A DNA stretch of 64,000 bases from Mesorhizobium sp. M00.F.Ca.ET.216.01.1.1 (GCF_004010325.2 NZ_SADR02000001.1:330239-394238), one strand, 5' to 3'. Shown: positions 8,664-18,841, counted from the stretch's first letter. Numbers and translations: made by a program. The notes: generated by a model from the sequence alone, not told the origin.

Positions 8664-9754
8664 CCGCGCCCCGCAAGCCGGCGGCATTTCGCATCGAGCC
8701 GGAAGCCGCGACGAAGCATGATACGGCGAACGTGCACACCCAGCACGAGGCCCCGTCGGAGCGAAAACCGCGCGCTGTGAAAGCCCAGGCCGCCATTGTT
8801 GTGCCTGCGGAGGTCGACGTCTTCGACGAGCCGGACATCGTCGCCGCCGAACCGCCGCCGGCCACCGCGCCGCGAAAACGTTCGCTGCTCGGCAGCATAT
8901 TCTTCGGCGCAATGGGCGTTCTGGTTTCGCTCGCCGTCGGCCTGTGGACCGACCAGCTGATTCGCGACCTGTTCGAGCGTGCCGAATGGCTGGGCTGGTT
9001 GGCTGCCGGCATGGCTGCGATCGCCGTGCTCGCCCTTGTGGTCATCCTTGTGCGTGAATTCCTGGCGATCGCTCGCCTTGCCGAGGTCGAAAAACTGCAG
9101 AAGCGGGCGCTTGATGCCGTCGCGCGTGATGATCCGAAGGCCGCGCGGGCGGTCGTCGACGAGCTTTCGGCCTTTGTCGCGGCGAAACCCGAAACCGCGG
9201 CCGGCCGGCGCTCGCTGGCCGACCTGCGCGGCGAGATCATCGACGGCGGCAATCTGGTGCGCTTGGCCGAGACCGAGATCCTCGGGCCGCTCGATGCACG
9301 CGCCAAGGTGATGGTGCTCGAAGCGGCAAAGCGCGTATCGCTGGTCACCGCAGTCAGCCCCCGCGCCCTCGTCGATATCGCCTATGTCGTGTTCGAAGCA
9401 GGCCGGCTGATTCGCCGTCTGGCGGAGCTTTATGGCGGCCGCCCGGGCACGCTGGGATTCTTCCGGCTGGCGCGCAGCGTTCTCGCCCATCTGGCGGTGA
9501 CGGGCTCGATCGCCGTCGGCGACAGCTTCGTGCAGCAGATCGTCGGCCACGGCCTTGCCGCCCGGCTGTCGGCGAAGCTTGGCGAAGGCGTCGTCAACGG
9601 CATGATGACGGCGCGCATCGGCATTGCGGCAATGGAGACCGCACGGCCCCTGCCCTTCATCGCCGTCAGGCGTCCCGGCATGGGCGATTTCCTGTCCGCG
9701 CTGACATCGTTTGCGACGAAGAAACAAAGTCACGCATCAGCTCGCGGCAAGTGA
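8660..9754 (+). CDS. ycjF: YcjF family (DUF697/TIGR01620) inner-membrane protein
   Basis: A 364-residue membrane protein paired with YcjX. The first 73 residues or so are a polar, Pro/Ala-rich cytoplasmic tail. Membrane segments follow at about 75-95 (LLGSIFFGAMGVLVSLAVG) and 110-135 (LGWLAAGMAAIAVLALVVIL). The DUF697 region contains SVLAHLAVTGSIAVGDSFV and SAKLGEGVVNGMMTARIG. The start ATG overlaps the ycjX stop (ATGA), so translation is probably coupled. The two proteins are thought to act together at the membrane under envelope stress; the activity is unknown. Confidence 0.85.
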   Translation: MTAPRKPAAFRIEPEAATKHDTANVHTQHEAPSERKPRAVKAQAAIVVPAEVDVFDEPDIVAAEPPPATAPRKRSLLGSIFFGAMGVLVSLAVGLWTDQLIRDLFERAEWLGWLAAGMAAIAVLALVVILVREFLAIARLAEVEKLQKRALDAVARDDPKAARAVVDELSAFVAAKPETAAGRRSLADLRGEIIDGGNLVRLAETEILGPLDARAKVMVLEAAKRVSLVTAVSPRALVDIAYVVFEAGRLIRRLAELYGGRPGTLGFFRLARSVLAHLAVTGSIAVGDSFVQQIVGHGLAARLSAKLGEGVVNGMMTARIGIAAMETARPLPFIAVRRPGMGDFLSALTSFATKKQSHASARGK

Positions 9755-9844
9755 ACAAACGACTTACAGTGACGAAGCATTAACCAATCTTGTTCATGGT
9801 CAGACGAGTTCCAAGAGCAGTTTCTTTGTTGCCAGGTGTCGTCG

Positions 9845-10399
9845 ATGAAAAGCGTAATTTTGTCCAGCGTGCTGCCTTTGACAGTCGCGGTTGCAGTACC
9901 TTTGGGCATGGCTGGAAAAGCTTTTGCAGCAGAACCCGACAAGCAGTTCTTCCATTCGGTCGAGGGCAAGTGGGTCGGCCCAGGGGAAATCGTCGCCGGC
10001 AAGTACAAGGGCACGAAATTCACCTGCAACTTCAACGGCTCGACACCTGACGGCAAGATCGGCATGACGCTCGACGGCGACTGCCGGGTCGGCATGTTCA
10101 CCCAGAAGATGTCGGCAACCGTCGAGCACAAGGGCCGTGATGGCTATAAGGGCAACTTCATGGGCGGCGCCTCAGGTTCGGGCCTCGACATCATCGGCGG
10201 CAACGTCATCGATAACCGCAAGGTCGTGTTCACCATCAATCGCAAACAGTTGCGCGGCGTGATGCAGGCCCGCATCCCCGACGACAATTCGATGACGGTG
10301 ACGGTCGCGGTGCGCGTCGACCAGCAGTTGGTGCCGGTCATCGGCATGAGCCTGAAGCGGGTCGATGCCGTCGAAGTCGGCTCAATCGCGCCGAACTGA
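9845..10399 (+). CDS. Hypothetical secreted protein
   Basis: A 184-residue exported protein with a signal peptide (hydrophobic core VILSSVLPLTVAVAVPLG, cleavage after AFA). The mature domain has repeated beta-type strands such as GPGEIVAGKYKGTKF and GMTLDGDCRVGMFTQ, with two Cys residues close together (FTCNF, GDCRV) that could form a periplasmic disulfide. I chose the ATG at 9845, preceded by AGGTG, over a GTG at 9836. It stands alone after ycjF and is convergent with the small lipoprotein gene. The family is not named with certainty; proteins like it are common in rhizobia. Confidence 0.7.
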   Translation: MKSVILSSVLPLTVAVAVPLGMAGKAFAAEPDKQFFHSVEGKWVGPGEIVAGKYKGTKFTCNFNGSTPDGKIGMTLDGDCRVGMFTQKMSATVEHKGRDGYKGNFMGGASGSGLDIIGGNVIDNRKVVFTINRKQLRGVMQARIPDDNSMTVTVAVRVDQQLVPVIGMSLKRVDAVEVGSIAPN

Positions 10400-10419
10400 G
10401 TAATCCCGACTTTGCCCGC

Positions 10420-10451
10420 AAAAAGAGGCGGCAGCCAATGGCCCCCGCCTC
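10420..10451 (-). terminator. Intrinsic terminator of the small lipoprotein gene
   Basis: On the minus strand a GAGGCGG/CCGCCTC stem with a 13-base loop is followed by five T residues, about 20 bases after the stop codon of the gene ending at 10473. The same hairpin lies just downstream of the plus-strand gene ending at 10399, but without a T tract in that direction. Confidence 0.6.
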
Positions 10452-10472
10452 CTTCGAACACTCGAGCAGGGC

Positions 10473-10739
10473 TCAGCCCTTGATGGCGGCAAGTACCTCG
10501 TCATAAGCCTTGCAGGCTTCGGTTGCGGTCGTGGTGCCCTGATACTTTGTGGTGACCGCCTGGACCTTGGCGGTGAGATCGGCGGCCTTGGCCGGATCCT
10601 TGGTGATCGCCTCCTGCAGCGCAGAAGTCATGTCCTGGGCTTTCTTGGTCAGCATCTCGGTCGTGCACTCCGGTGCCTTCGAACAGGCAGAACCGGCAAG
10701 TGCCGCGATGCCAACGGCAACAAGCAAAAACGTCTTCAT
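10473..10739 (-). CDS. Small putative lipoprotein
   Basis: An 88-residue protein with a cleavable N terminus (MKTFLLVAVGIAALAGSAC). The Cys is in a position compatible with lipidation, though AGSAC is not a perfect lipobox. The mature part is a short Ala/Lys/Thr-rich helical region with two further Cys (PECTTE, ATEACKAYDE), so a disulfide between helices is possible. Starts at 10757, 10748 and 10739 are in frame. MKTF at 10739 is chosen because a GAGGGAG lies nine bases upstream and because it begins the signal sequence properly. Function unknown. Confidence 0.65.
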   Translation of the reverse strand: MKTFLLVAVGIAALAGSACSKAPECTTEMLTKKAQDMTSALQEAITKDPAKAADLTAKVQAVTTKYQGTTTATEACKAYDEVLAAIKG

Positions 10740-10989
10740 GTCAGTCATCTCCCTCAAAAGGGGCAGCGACTCGATCGACGCTCGCCCTCAAATAGCCGAA
10801 GCCGAGCGTCCTTAGCTCCCGATTGCCGCAATAAGCAACGCGGCGGTCGCATAAACTTGTGTAACGCGCCTGCAACCCGCCGGCGCCACGTCCAGATTGG
10901 GATTCGCACTATTCGATCCTTGCCGAAGCCCCTATCTTGGCGGCCATACTGGGATCCGCAGAATCTTCAAAAGGAACGGAACGGCAGGC

Positions 10990-12828
10990 ATGGCGGCAGA
11001 GGCATCGGGCAGCGAACTGTTTCAAGTGGTGGCGTTGCTCGCCGCTGGCGTCATCTCCGTACCGATCTTCAAGCGCATGGGCCTCGGCTCCATCCTCGGC
11101 TACCTCGCCGCGGGCGTGGTCATCGGCCCGTTCGGCATCGGCATCTTTTCCGAGTCGGAAGCCATTCTTCATGTCGCCGAACTCGGCGTCGTCATGTTCC
11201 TGTTCATCATCGGCCTGGAGATGCAGCCGTCACGGCTTTGGGGGCTGCGCCGGGAAATCTTCGGCCTTGGTGCGCTGCAGGTCGGCGTCTGCGCGCTTTT
11301 GCTGACCAGTGTTGGGCTAGCGGGAGGTTTTCCGATCGCGCAATCCTTCGTCGCCGGCGCCGGCTTTGTGCTGACCTCGACCGCGATCGTCATGCAGCTT
11401 TTGGAAGAACGCGGCGAGATCGCCTCGCCCAAGGGCCAGCGCATCGTCTCCATCCTGCTGCTGGAGGACCTGGCAATCGTGCCGCTGCTGGCGCTGATCG
11501 CCTTTCTGGCGCCTGGCGGCGCTGATATGAGCCTGTCGCAACGACTGACGGAGGTTGCCATCGGCCTCGCCGCGATCGTCGGACTGGTGGTGGCCGGGCG
11601 CTATCTGCTCAACCCGTTCTTCCGCATCCTGGCGGATGCCCGTGCCCGCGAGGTGATGACCGCTGCGGCACTGCTGGTCGTTTTGGGTTCCGCGCTTGCC
11701 ATGCAGCTCTCCGGCCTGTCGATGGCGATGGGCGCCTTCCTGGCAGGCGTGCTTCTGTCGGAATCGACTTTCCGCCATCAATTGGAGGCGGACATCGAAC
11801 CGTTCCGCGGCATCCTGCTCGGATTGTTCTTCCTTGCCGTCGGCATGTCGCTCGATCTTAACGTGGTAGTCGAGAACTGGCGCCTCGTCGCCATCTACGT
11901 TGTCGCCTACATGGTGATGAAGACGGTCGGCATCTATCTCGTTGCCCGCATCCTCAAGACCGGCCACCGGGAGGCACTCGAGCGCGGGGTGTTCATGGCG
12001 CAAGGCGGCGAATTCGCCTTCGTTCTCTATTCCGCGGCAGCGACCGTCGGCATCATCGACAATCAGGCCAATGCGACGCTGACTGCGATCGTCATAATCT
12101 CGATGGTGCTGACGCCTCTGGCCATCACGGCGTTGCGCTATGTCACGCCGCGCGATGAGCAGTCGCTCGAAGGGGTCGATATTGCCGACGGCCTTACCGG
12201 CAGCGTGCTGATCATCGGCTTTGGCCGCTTCGGCCAGATTGCCAGCCAACCGCTCTTGTTGCGCGGGATCGATGTGTCGATCATCGACAATGAGGTTGAA
12301 ATGATCCAGGCGGCCGCCGATTTCGGCTTCAAGGTCTATTATGGCGACGGCACGCGGCTGGACATCCTGCGTGCCGCGGGTGCTGGACGGGCGCGCGCCG
12401 TGCTGATCTGCGTCGACAAGCCCGATGCCGCCGTTCGCATCGCCGAGCTCATCAAGGCGGAGTTTCCGCTGCTGACGGTGCTGGCACGCGCCTTCGATCG
12501 CGGAACCGCGCTGCAGCTCATTCGTGCCGACGTCGACTTCCAGCTTCGCGAAACCTTTGAATCAGCACTTGTCTTCGGCGGCTCGACGCTGGAAGCGCTG
12601 GGTGTCGACCCGGCGGAGGTCGCCGAGGTGATCGAGGATGTCCGCCGCCGCGATGCCGCCCGTTTCGAAATGCAGCTCGCCGAAGGCATTCGAGCCGGAC
12701 GACGCTTCCTCAAAGGCAATATCGGCACGCCCATTCCGACGCCGCTCAGCACCCCGCGCCGCCCCGGCCAGGCGCTCAATGAAGAAACCGCCGGCGTGCT
12801 GCATAAATCAGAGCCTGCCGAGGAGTAG
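10990..12828 (+). CDS. CPA2 family monovalent cation:proton antiporter with RCK domain (KefB/KefC-like)
   Basis: A 612-residue inner-membrane antiporter that would exchange K+ or Na+ for protons. The first 380 residues hold about 12 membrane segments, with conserved LGYLAAGVVIGPFG and VMFLFIIGLEMQP and the membrane motif LTSTAIVMQLL. After it comes an RCK/TrkA-N domain starting at about residue 406 (VLIIGFGRFGQ), ending its Rossmann fold with YGDGTRLDILRAAG. The chosen ATG (MAAEASGSE) removes an unlikely N-terminal extension. No glutathione-gating partner (KefF/KefG) is adjacent, so regulation by glutathione conjugates cannot be claimed. The next gene starts three bases after its stop. Confidence 0.88.
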   Translation: MAAEASGSELFQVVALLAAGVISVPIFKRMGLGSILGYLAAGVVIGPFGIGIFSESEAILHVAELGVVMFLFIIGLEMQPSRLWGLRREIFGLGALQVGVCALLLTSVGLAGGFPIAQSFVAGAGFVLTSTAIVMQLLEERGEIASPKGQRIVSILLLEDLAIVPLLALIAFLAPGGADMSLSQRLTEVAIGLAAIVGLVVAGRYLLNPFFRILADARAREVMTAAALLVVLGSALAMQLSGLSMAMGAFLAGVLLSESTFRHQLEADIEPFRGILLGLFFLAVGMSLDLNVVVENWRLVAIYVVAYMVMKTVGIYLVARILKTGHREALERGVFMAQGGEFAFVLYSAAATVGIIDNQANATLTAIVIISMVLTPLAITALRYVTPRDEQSLEGVDIADGLTGSVLIIGFGRFGQIASQPLLLRGIDVSIIDNEVEMIQAAADFGFKVYYGDGTRLDILRAAGAGRARAVLICVDKPDAAVRIAELIKAEFPLLTVLARAFDRGTALQLIRADVDFQLRETFESALVFGGSTLEALGVDPAEVAEVIEDVRRRDAARFEMQLAEGIRAGRRFLKGNIGTPIPTPLSTPRRPGQALNEETAGVLHKSEPAEE

Positions 12829-12831
12829 CAG

Positions 12832-13380
12832 ATGACCGAATTGGACGAGCGCGCGCGCTTAGTCACCAAATTCTGGCGTGAGGCCGGAGAGGATGCATGG
12901 TTCGAGAACAACGATGCTTTCGATGTAGGCTTCCGCAACCGGTTCCTCGACCTGCATTACGCCGCCGCGCGGCGCGAATGCGACGACTGGTCGGAGCATG
13001 CCGAAGGTTCGCTGGCACTGATGATCCTGCTCGACCAGTTTCCACGAAACTGCTTTCGCGGCACCGGCCATATGTATGCCACCGATCCGCTTGCACGCTA
13101 TTTTACCGGGATAGCGATCGCCTCTGGGCAGGACCTGTTGCTGGACGAAGAGCTCCGCGTTTTCCTCTATTTGCCGTATGAGCATTCGGAGCTTCCTGCT
13201 GACCAGCTCAAATCGGTGGAGCTTACTGCCGCCAAAGCCGAGGCCTATCTGAAATATGCCATCGAGCACCGCGACATCATTCAACGCTTCGGCCGCTTTC
13301 CGCATCGAAACAGGGCGCTTGGCCGCGCGACGACGCCGGAGGAACAGGCCTTCCTCGATGGCGGCGGATTTTCCGGCTGA
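12832..13380 (+). CDS. DUF924 family protein
   Basis: A 182-residue cytosolic all-helical protein of the DUF924 family (tetratricopeptide-like fold, unknown function). Family signatures seen are LMILLDQFPRNCFRGTG, FLYLPYEHSE and the C-terminal RFGRFPHRNRALGRATTPEE. The ATG follows the antiporter stop by three bases with GAGGAG in that stop region as ribosome binding site (GCCGAGGAGTAGCAG). It is therefore almost certainly translated from the same mRNA, although a functional link is not obvious. Confidence 0.88.
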   Translation: MTELDERARLVTKFWREAGEDAWFENNDAFDVGFRNRFLDLHYAAARRECDDWSEHAEGSLALMILLDQFPRNCFRGTGHMYATDPLARYFTGIAIASGQDLLLDEELRVFLYLPYEHSELPADQLKSVELTAAKAEAYLKYAIEHRDIIQRFGRFPHRNRALGRATTPEEQAFLDGGGFSG

Positions 13381-13392
13381 CTTCGGGCCGCT

Positions 13393-13905
13393 TCAGGCCA
13401 GCCACCAGTCCCGGCCTGACGGCAGTCGCTCTATGCCTGAGGTGTCGACGGCGCCCAGCCGCTCGGACACGCTCCTGCCGGCAACGGCAAGGTCCGGCGC
13501 GATCTCGGCCAGCGGTGCCAGGACAAAGGCGCGCTCCAGCATCCTGGGATGCGGTACCTCCAGCCCCGCCTCATGGATGATCCGGTCGCCGAAAACCAGG
13601 ATATCGATATCGATCAGGCGCGGCCCCCAGCGCGCCTCGCGCACGCGCTTCAGCTTGTGTTCGGCGTCGAGGCAAAGCTCGAGCAGTGCCCGTGGCGCAA
13701 GCACAGTCGAGATTTCGGCCGCCGCATTGAGAAAATCCGGCTGGTCGAGCTTGCCCCAGGGCGGCGTGCGGTAAAGCGAGGAAACGGCAACGACGCGTGT
13801 GTCGGCATCGGCGTCGAGCAGGCGCAGCGCCGCGCCCATCGACTTTGCCGGATCGCCGAGATTGCCGCCAAGGCTGAGATAGACAGTGTTATTCGGGCCA
13901 GACAA
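13393..13905 (-). CDS. folK: 2-amino-4-hydroxy-6-hydroxymethyldihydropteridine pyrophosphokinase FolK
   Basis: A 170-residue enzyme that transfers pyrophosphate from ATP to 6-hydroxymethyl-dihydropterin, the step before dihydropteroate synthase in folate synthesis. Visible signatures are YLSLGGNLGDP, SSLYRTPPWG, QPDFLNAAAEI and the ATP/Mg site RWGPRLIDIDILVFG. Length is normal for the family. It is the last gene of folP-folB-folK, and its start overlaps the end of folB by 17 bases, so translational coupling is likely. Confidence 0.95.
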   Translation of the reverse strand: MSGPNNTVYLSLGGNLGDPAKSMGAALRLLDADADTRVVAVSSLYRTPPWGKLDQPDFLNAAAEISTVLAPRALLELCLDAEHKLKRVREARWGPRLIDIDILVFGDRIIHEAGLEVPHPRMLERAFVLAPLAEIAPDLAVAGRSVSERLGAVDTSGIERLPSGRDWWLA

Positions 13906-14248
13906 CGGTCACCTCGACGTGATCAAGTACCCCGGGCACCGGCGCGTTTGGCTTGCGCACGGTGATCTCGGCTTTTCTGATCTGTGGAAACCGCGCTGTC
14001 AGCGCCCGCGCTACTTCCAGCGCCAGCGCTTCGATCAGAAAGCGCCGCTCCCCGGTTATGATCTTTTCGATCACTCCAAAGGCGGTGCCATAGTGGACGG
14101 TGTCCTCGATGGAATCGTCGACCAGCGCCCGGCCGGGTTCGACGGTGAGGGCTGCATCGACATAAAAACGCTGGCCGAGCGTCTCCTCCTCGTCCAGCAC
14201 GCCGTGCCGGGCAAAGAAGGCGCAGTTCTTCATGCGGATGACATACAT
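13889..14248 (-). CDS. folB: Dihydroneopterin aldolase FolB
   Basis: A 119-residue enzyme that cleaves dihydroneopterin to 6-hydroxymethyl-dihydropterin and glycolaldehyde. The N-terminal MKNCAFFARHGVLDEEETLGQ carries the conserved ARHG/E active-site region, and ALALEVARALTARFP and EITVRKPNAPVPG close the fold as in other FolB proteins. The ATG at 14248 has GGGAGG eight bases upstream. It lies between folP and folK; the 73-base spacer before it holds a strong palindrome. Confidence 0.94.
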   Translation of the reverse strand: MYVIRMKNCAFFARHGVLDEEETLGQRFYVDAALTVEPGRALVDDSIEDTVHYGTAFGVIEKIITGERRFLIEALALEVARALTARFPQIRKAEITVRKPNAPVPGVLDHVEVTVVWPE

Positions 14249-14268
14249 CGCTCAGCCTCCCGCTCGAT

Positions 14269-14310
14269 TAGAGCGACGTGCGTCCACTTGGACGCACAAA
14301 GTACGCTCTA
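14269..14310. repeat. Palindromic repeat with GCGTCC/GGACGC core
   Basis: A 42-bp near-perfect palindrome occupies the folP-folB spacer. The outer arms are TAGAGCG and CGCTCTA, and the inner stem is GTGCGTCC, loop ACTT, GGACGCAC. The unpaired bases between the arms differ in length (AC versus AAAGTA). A second element with the same inner core but different outer arms is at 18713-18756. In RNA it would form a long hairpin inside the fol transcript. Members of such families are frequent in rhizobia; function is unknown. Confidence 0.7.
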
Positions 14311-14321
14311 ACGTTTTAAAT

Positions 14322-15185
14322 CTACGCATCGGGCTTTCCGAAAATCGATCCCGATTTTCGCGCCAGCATAGCATCGGCAAAGGCCAGCGCATCCACGTTG
14401 ATTGCGACATCGTGGACGCGAAACAGATGGGCCCCCTTGAGCCTCAGAATGACGCTGGTGGCAGCCGTTCCAGCGCCTCTCGCCGTGGCGTCGCGGCCGG
14501 TGACAGCGCCGATGAAGCGTTTTCGCGATGTGCCCGCCATCAGCGGAAAGCCGAGCGCATCGAGCTCTGAAAACCGCGCCATCAGGTCGAGGTTTTCCTC
14601 CGCCGCTTCCTTGGCGAAGCCGAAGCCCGGGTCGAGCACGATCTGGTCGTCGGCAACACCGCTCGCGTGCGCGATCTCCAGTGATTTCCTGAGGAAGAGA
14701 AACTGGTCGGCGATCACATCAGGCAGTTTCTGCCTGTCACGCCCGGTATGCATGATGATCAGCCCGGCGCCGGTCTCGGCGGCGACGCGCGCGATGCCCG
14801 GTTCGCGCTGCAAACCCCAGACGTCATTGACAATGTGCGCGCCGGCCGCGACGGCAAGCCGGGCCGTATCCTCGCGATAGGTATCGACCGAAATCAGGGC
14901 TTCTCCAAGCCTGGCGAGCGCCTTGACGACAGGCAGTATGCGGCTCTGCTCTTCCTCGGCGGTTACCGGAGATGCACCGGGGCGTGTCGATTCTCCCCCG
15001 ACGTCGATGACGGAGGCCCCCTCCTCCAGCATGCGGCGCGCCTGGGCCACGGCCTGGTCGGGTGCAACGAACAGCCCGCCGTCGGAAAAGCTGTCCGGCG
15101 TGACGTTGAGGATGCCGACGACGATGGCCTTGCCGCCAAGGTCGAGATGGCGTCCATGCGCCAGCTGCCATCGCTTTGTCGTCAT
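14322..15185 (-). CDS. folP: Dihydropteroate synthase FolP
   Basis: A 287-residue enzyme that joins p-aminobenzoate to 6-hydroxymethyl-dihydropterin pyrophosphate; it is the target of sulfonamides. The TIM-barrel hallmarks are present: GILNVTPDSFSDGG, ASVIDVGGESTRPGA, HIVNDVWGLQ, ILDPGFGFAKEAAEENL written in family form as VLDPGFGFAK, and LMAGTSRKRFIGA. The extreme C terminus (KSGSIFGKPDA) is encoded by a small palindrome (CGAAAATCG/CGATTTTCG), suggesting that a repeat supplied the end of the gene. It heads the folP-folB-folK cluster. Confidence 0.95.
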   Translation of the reverse strand: MTTKRWQLAHGRHLDLGGKAIVVGILNVTPDSFSDGGLFVAPDQAVAQARRMLEEGASVIDVGGESTRPGASPVTAEEEQSRILPVVKALARLGEALISVDTYREDTARLAVAAGAHIVNDVWGLQREPGIARVAAETGAGLIIMHTGRDRQKLPDVIADQFLFLRKSLEIAHASGVADDQIVLDPGFGFAKEAAEENLDLMARFSELDALGFPLMAGTSRKRFIGAVTGRDATARGAGTAATSVILRLKGAHLFRVHDVAINVDALAFADAMLARKSGSIFGKPDA

Positions 15186-15272
15186 TGTCCATCAACCATG
15201 TATGATCCGCCGACGATCATTTCCGTTGCACCGGGGACGGCCGTAACGCAAGGTGGGTGAAGAGGCAACACG

Positions 15273-15887
15273 ATGAAACGATCCCTGCTCTGCGCCCTGA
15301 TGCTTGCCTTGACCGCCCTGCCGGCGGCCGCGGCTAACCTGGTAAAGACATACAGCTACTTCAGCGTCGGCGGCCGGACGCTCGACGACATCGAAGCACA
15401 GCTCTCGAAAAACGGGCCCCAGGTGAAAAGCACCGGGATGAGGCATCCGGGCGCCACGCAAATGGCGTTCACCACCCGTGTCAGCTATGCGCAAAAATCG
15501 GACTCCTGCCGGATCGTCGATGCAATTGTGACCCTCAAGGTCAAGGTTATCCTTCCCGAGTGGCGTCGCCCGCGCAAGGCCGATCGGGATGTGAGGCTGT
15601 TCTGGGATACATTGTCCGCCGACATCAAGCGCCATGAGGAACGCCATGTCGAGATCGCCAAGAACCATGCGCGCGCGCTCGAGGACGCGCTGAAGGCGAC
15701 CTACCCGCAGAAGACCTGCGATGCGGCAAAGGCGAAGGCCGCGGAGATCACCGCGGCCATGCTTGCAAAGCACGACCGCGCCCAGGTCCAGTTCGACCGC
15801 GTCGAAGGCGTCAATTTCGAAAGCCGCATCCTGCGGCTGCTGCGCTACCGTATCGAGCGCACCGAGAGTGGCCGGTTGCCGGGTTAG
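15273..15887 (+). CDS. DUF922 family secreted Zn-protease-like protein
   Basis: A 204-residue exported protein. Signal peptide residues 1-20 end at PAAAA. The remaining domain matches the DUF922 group of predicted Zn-dependent proteases: SYFSVGGRTLDDIEAQL at the N terminus of the mature protein and the HExxH motif HEERH at residues 121-125. It ends with an amphipathic helical region. The ATG has AGAGG eight bases upstream. It is divergent from folP, from which it is separated by 87 bases. Proteolytic activity is predicted only from the motif. Confidence 0.82.
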   Translation: MKRSLLCALMLALTALPAAAANLVKTYSYFSVGGRTLDDIEAQLSKNGPQVKSTGMRHPGATQMAFTTRVSYAQKSDSCRIVDAIVTLKVKVILPEWRRPRKADRDVRLFWDTLSADIKRHEERHVEIAKNHARALEDALKATYPQKTCDAAKAKAAEITAAMLAKHDRAQVQFDRVEGVNFESRILRLLRYRIERTESGRLPG

Positions 15888-16168
15888 CTTGGGCCAGACG
15901 GTAACGATTTAGGGATCAGCGAGCGCCTTTGCCTCGACACGTTCCGGATCGTCTGTTATTTCCGCCCCGCTGTTTCAGGAAACGCGTGCCGGTCGGTAGT
16001 CCGGCGATCCCGTCCCCCTGGGATTCGAAGCCCCGTTGCCTCAACGAGGTCCACAGCCGAATTCAGAAGGTCCGATCTACGGCCTGCCGCCGCCACCGGC
16101 GCATAGACGGCCGGGCTCGGCTCCGCCTCTGGAAATGGTCTCGCCAGCGGGGCGAACGGAGTGGATCG

Positions 16169-17653
16169 ATGAACAAAGCTGTCAGCGAAGCGGCCATTGC
16201 GCCGGCCGAGGCGCTTCCGCTAAGCGAAAGCGAGAAGAACGCCATCATCGGCGGCGTGCTGTTGTCGATGCTGTTGGCCGCGCTCGACCAGACCATTGTC
16301 GCGCCGGCCCTGCCGACCATCGCGCGCTCGCTCGGCCATGCCGAATATTTGCCGTGGATCGTGACCGGCTACCTTTTGACGGCAACCGCGATGGCGCCGC
16401 TCTACGGCAAGATCTCCGACGTCTACGGGCGTCGCCCGACAGTCTATGCGGCCGTGCTTATCTTCCTTGCTGGATCACTGGTCAGCGCACTGGCTCCCAA
16501 CATGCTCGTGCTCGTCGCTGGCCGGGCGATCCAGGGCGCTGGCGGCGGCGGTCTGTTCGCCCTGACGCAGACCGTCATCGGCGACCTTGTTCCGCCGCGC
16601 GAGCGTGCGCGTTACGCGGCCTGGATATCGGGCACATGGGCAGTCGCCAGCATCGCCGGGCCGCTGCTCGGCGGCACCTTCGCCGAACATCTGCATTGGT
16701 CGTTGATCTTCTGGATCAACATCCCGCTCGGCCTGCTGGCCATGGCAATCATCAACATGCCGCTCAAGAAGCTGCCGATAACCGCGAAGCATCACCGGAT
16801 CGACGGCCTCGGCGCGCTGCTTCTTATCGTGGCGACGTCGTTGCTGCTGCTGGCGCTGAACTGGGGCGGCAGCGCCTACCCCTGGATGTCGCGCGAGATC
16901 CTCGGGCTGCTCGCCTGTTCGGCGGTTTTCTGGGGCGGCTTCGCGCTGCGTCTCATGCGGGCGGCCGAACCGCTGGTCTCGCTCGAGGTCCTTGGCAATC
17001 CGATCGTTCTGGCCGGCACACTTTCGATGTTCCTGTTGCAGGCCGCCAGTGTCGGCTTGTCGGTTTATTTGCCGGTCTACCTGCAGTCGATCGTCGGCCT
17101 CTCGGTCAGCCAGTCGGGAACCGCGTTGCTTGGACTGATGCTTGGCACGGTCGCTGGCGCAACGTTCAGCGGGCGCACGATACCGCGCTTTTTCCACTAC
17201 AAGCGCATCGCCATGGTAGGCACGGCCTTCGCCATCCTGTGCCTCGGCGTGCTCAGCCTGGTCGCAGGGCATGCCTCGCTTTTGCTCGTCGAGGTGTTGA
17301 CGACCTGCGTAGGCCTGGGGACAGGCACGACGTTTCCGGTCGCCACCGTGTCGGTCCAGAACGCCGTCGACCGAGCACATCTCGGCGTCGCAACCGGCGT
17401 GCTGACATTCCTGCGTTCGCTGGGCGCCGCGCTCGGCGTCGCGATGCTTGGCGCCGTTGCCCTCGGCTACGGCCTGCCGCTCGCCGGCGAAGGCACACCC
17501 GACGCTGGACAGATCACATCGACGGCGCCATTCGTCATGATCTTTCTCGCAACAGCCGCAATGCTGCTTTTGTCGCTTGTCATGCTTGGGCTGATGCCGG
17601 AGAAGCCGCTGCGCGGCCATCCCGAGACCGCGGCGCCGGTTCTCGCGGAGTAA
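16169..17653 (+). CDS. MFS multidrug exporter, DHA2 (14-TM) family
   Basis: A 494-residue proton-driven exporter with 14 predicted membrane segments. Motif LDQTIVAPALPTIA is in TM1 and YGKISDVYGRRP is the loop 2-3 signature of the family. GTWAVASIAGPLLGG is motif C of drug/H+ antiporters. I chose the ATG at 16169, preceded by GGAGTGG, over the longer frame from 15929, whose extra 80 residues have no membrane or family features. No regulator gene (TetR/MarR) is adjacent. The 281-base upstream gap (15888-16168) shows nothing else that I can name. Substrate unknown. Confidence 0.88.
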   Translation: MNKAVSEAAIAPAEALPLSESEKNAIIGGVLLSMLLAALDQTIVAPALPTIARSLGHAEYLPWIVTGYLLTATAMAPLYGKISDVYGRRPTVYAAVLIFLAGSLVSALAPNMLVLVAGRAIQGAGGGGLFALTQTVIGDLVPPRERARYAAWISGTWAVASIAGPLLGGTFAEHLHWSLIFWINIPLGLLAMAIINMPLKKLPITAKHHRIDGLGALLLIVATSLLLLALNWGGSAYPWMSREILGLLACSAVFWGGFALRLMRAAEPLVSLEVLGNPIVLAGTLSMFLLQAASVGLSVYLPVYLQSIVGLSVSQSGTALLGLMLGTVAGATFSGRTIPRFFHYKRIAMVGTAFAILCLGVLSLVAGHASLLLVEVLTTCVGLGTGTTFPVATVSVQNAVDRAHLGVATGVLTFLRSLGAALGVAMLGAVALGYGLPLAGEGTPDAGQITSTAPFVMIFLATAAMLLLSLVMLGLMPEKPLRGHPETAAPVLAE

Positions 17654-17668
17654 AGCCGGAAACCTGCT

Positions 17669-18712
<1,044 letters not shown>

Positions 18713-18756
18713 CTACAGCGTCCTTTGCGCGTCCAAGAGGACGCGCGGCACTGTAG
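18713..18756. repeat. Palindromic repeat with GCGTCC/GGACGC core
   Basis: A 44-bp palindrome lies in the 144-base spacer between the ferredoxin gene and its reductase gene. The inner perfect stem is GCGCGTCC, loop AAGA, GGACGCGC (18727-18746). The outer arms are CTACAGCG and CACTGTAG, with one mismatch. The inner core matches that of the 14269-14310 element. Transcribed in the operon it would form a strong hairpin that could attenuate or stabilise the mRNA between the two cistrons (inference). Confidence 0.7.
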
Positions 18757-18841
18757 GGAAACGGCGCGACACTGCATGACCATTGGTCCGCTGCCAAGAC
18801 GCCGCGGGAAAAATCGCCAAAAGGGCTTAGAGCAAACGATG

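Noticed and set aside
15929..16168. An N-terminal extension of the drug exporter
   Set aside because: The 80 extra residues are Arg/Pro-rich with no membrane segments, and the ATG at 16169 has a proper ribosome binding site.
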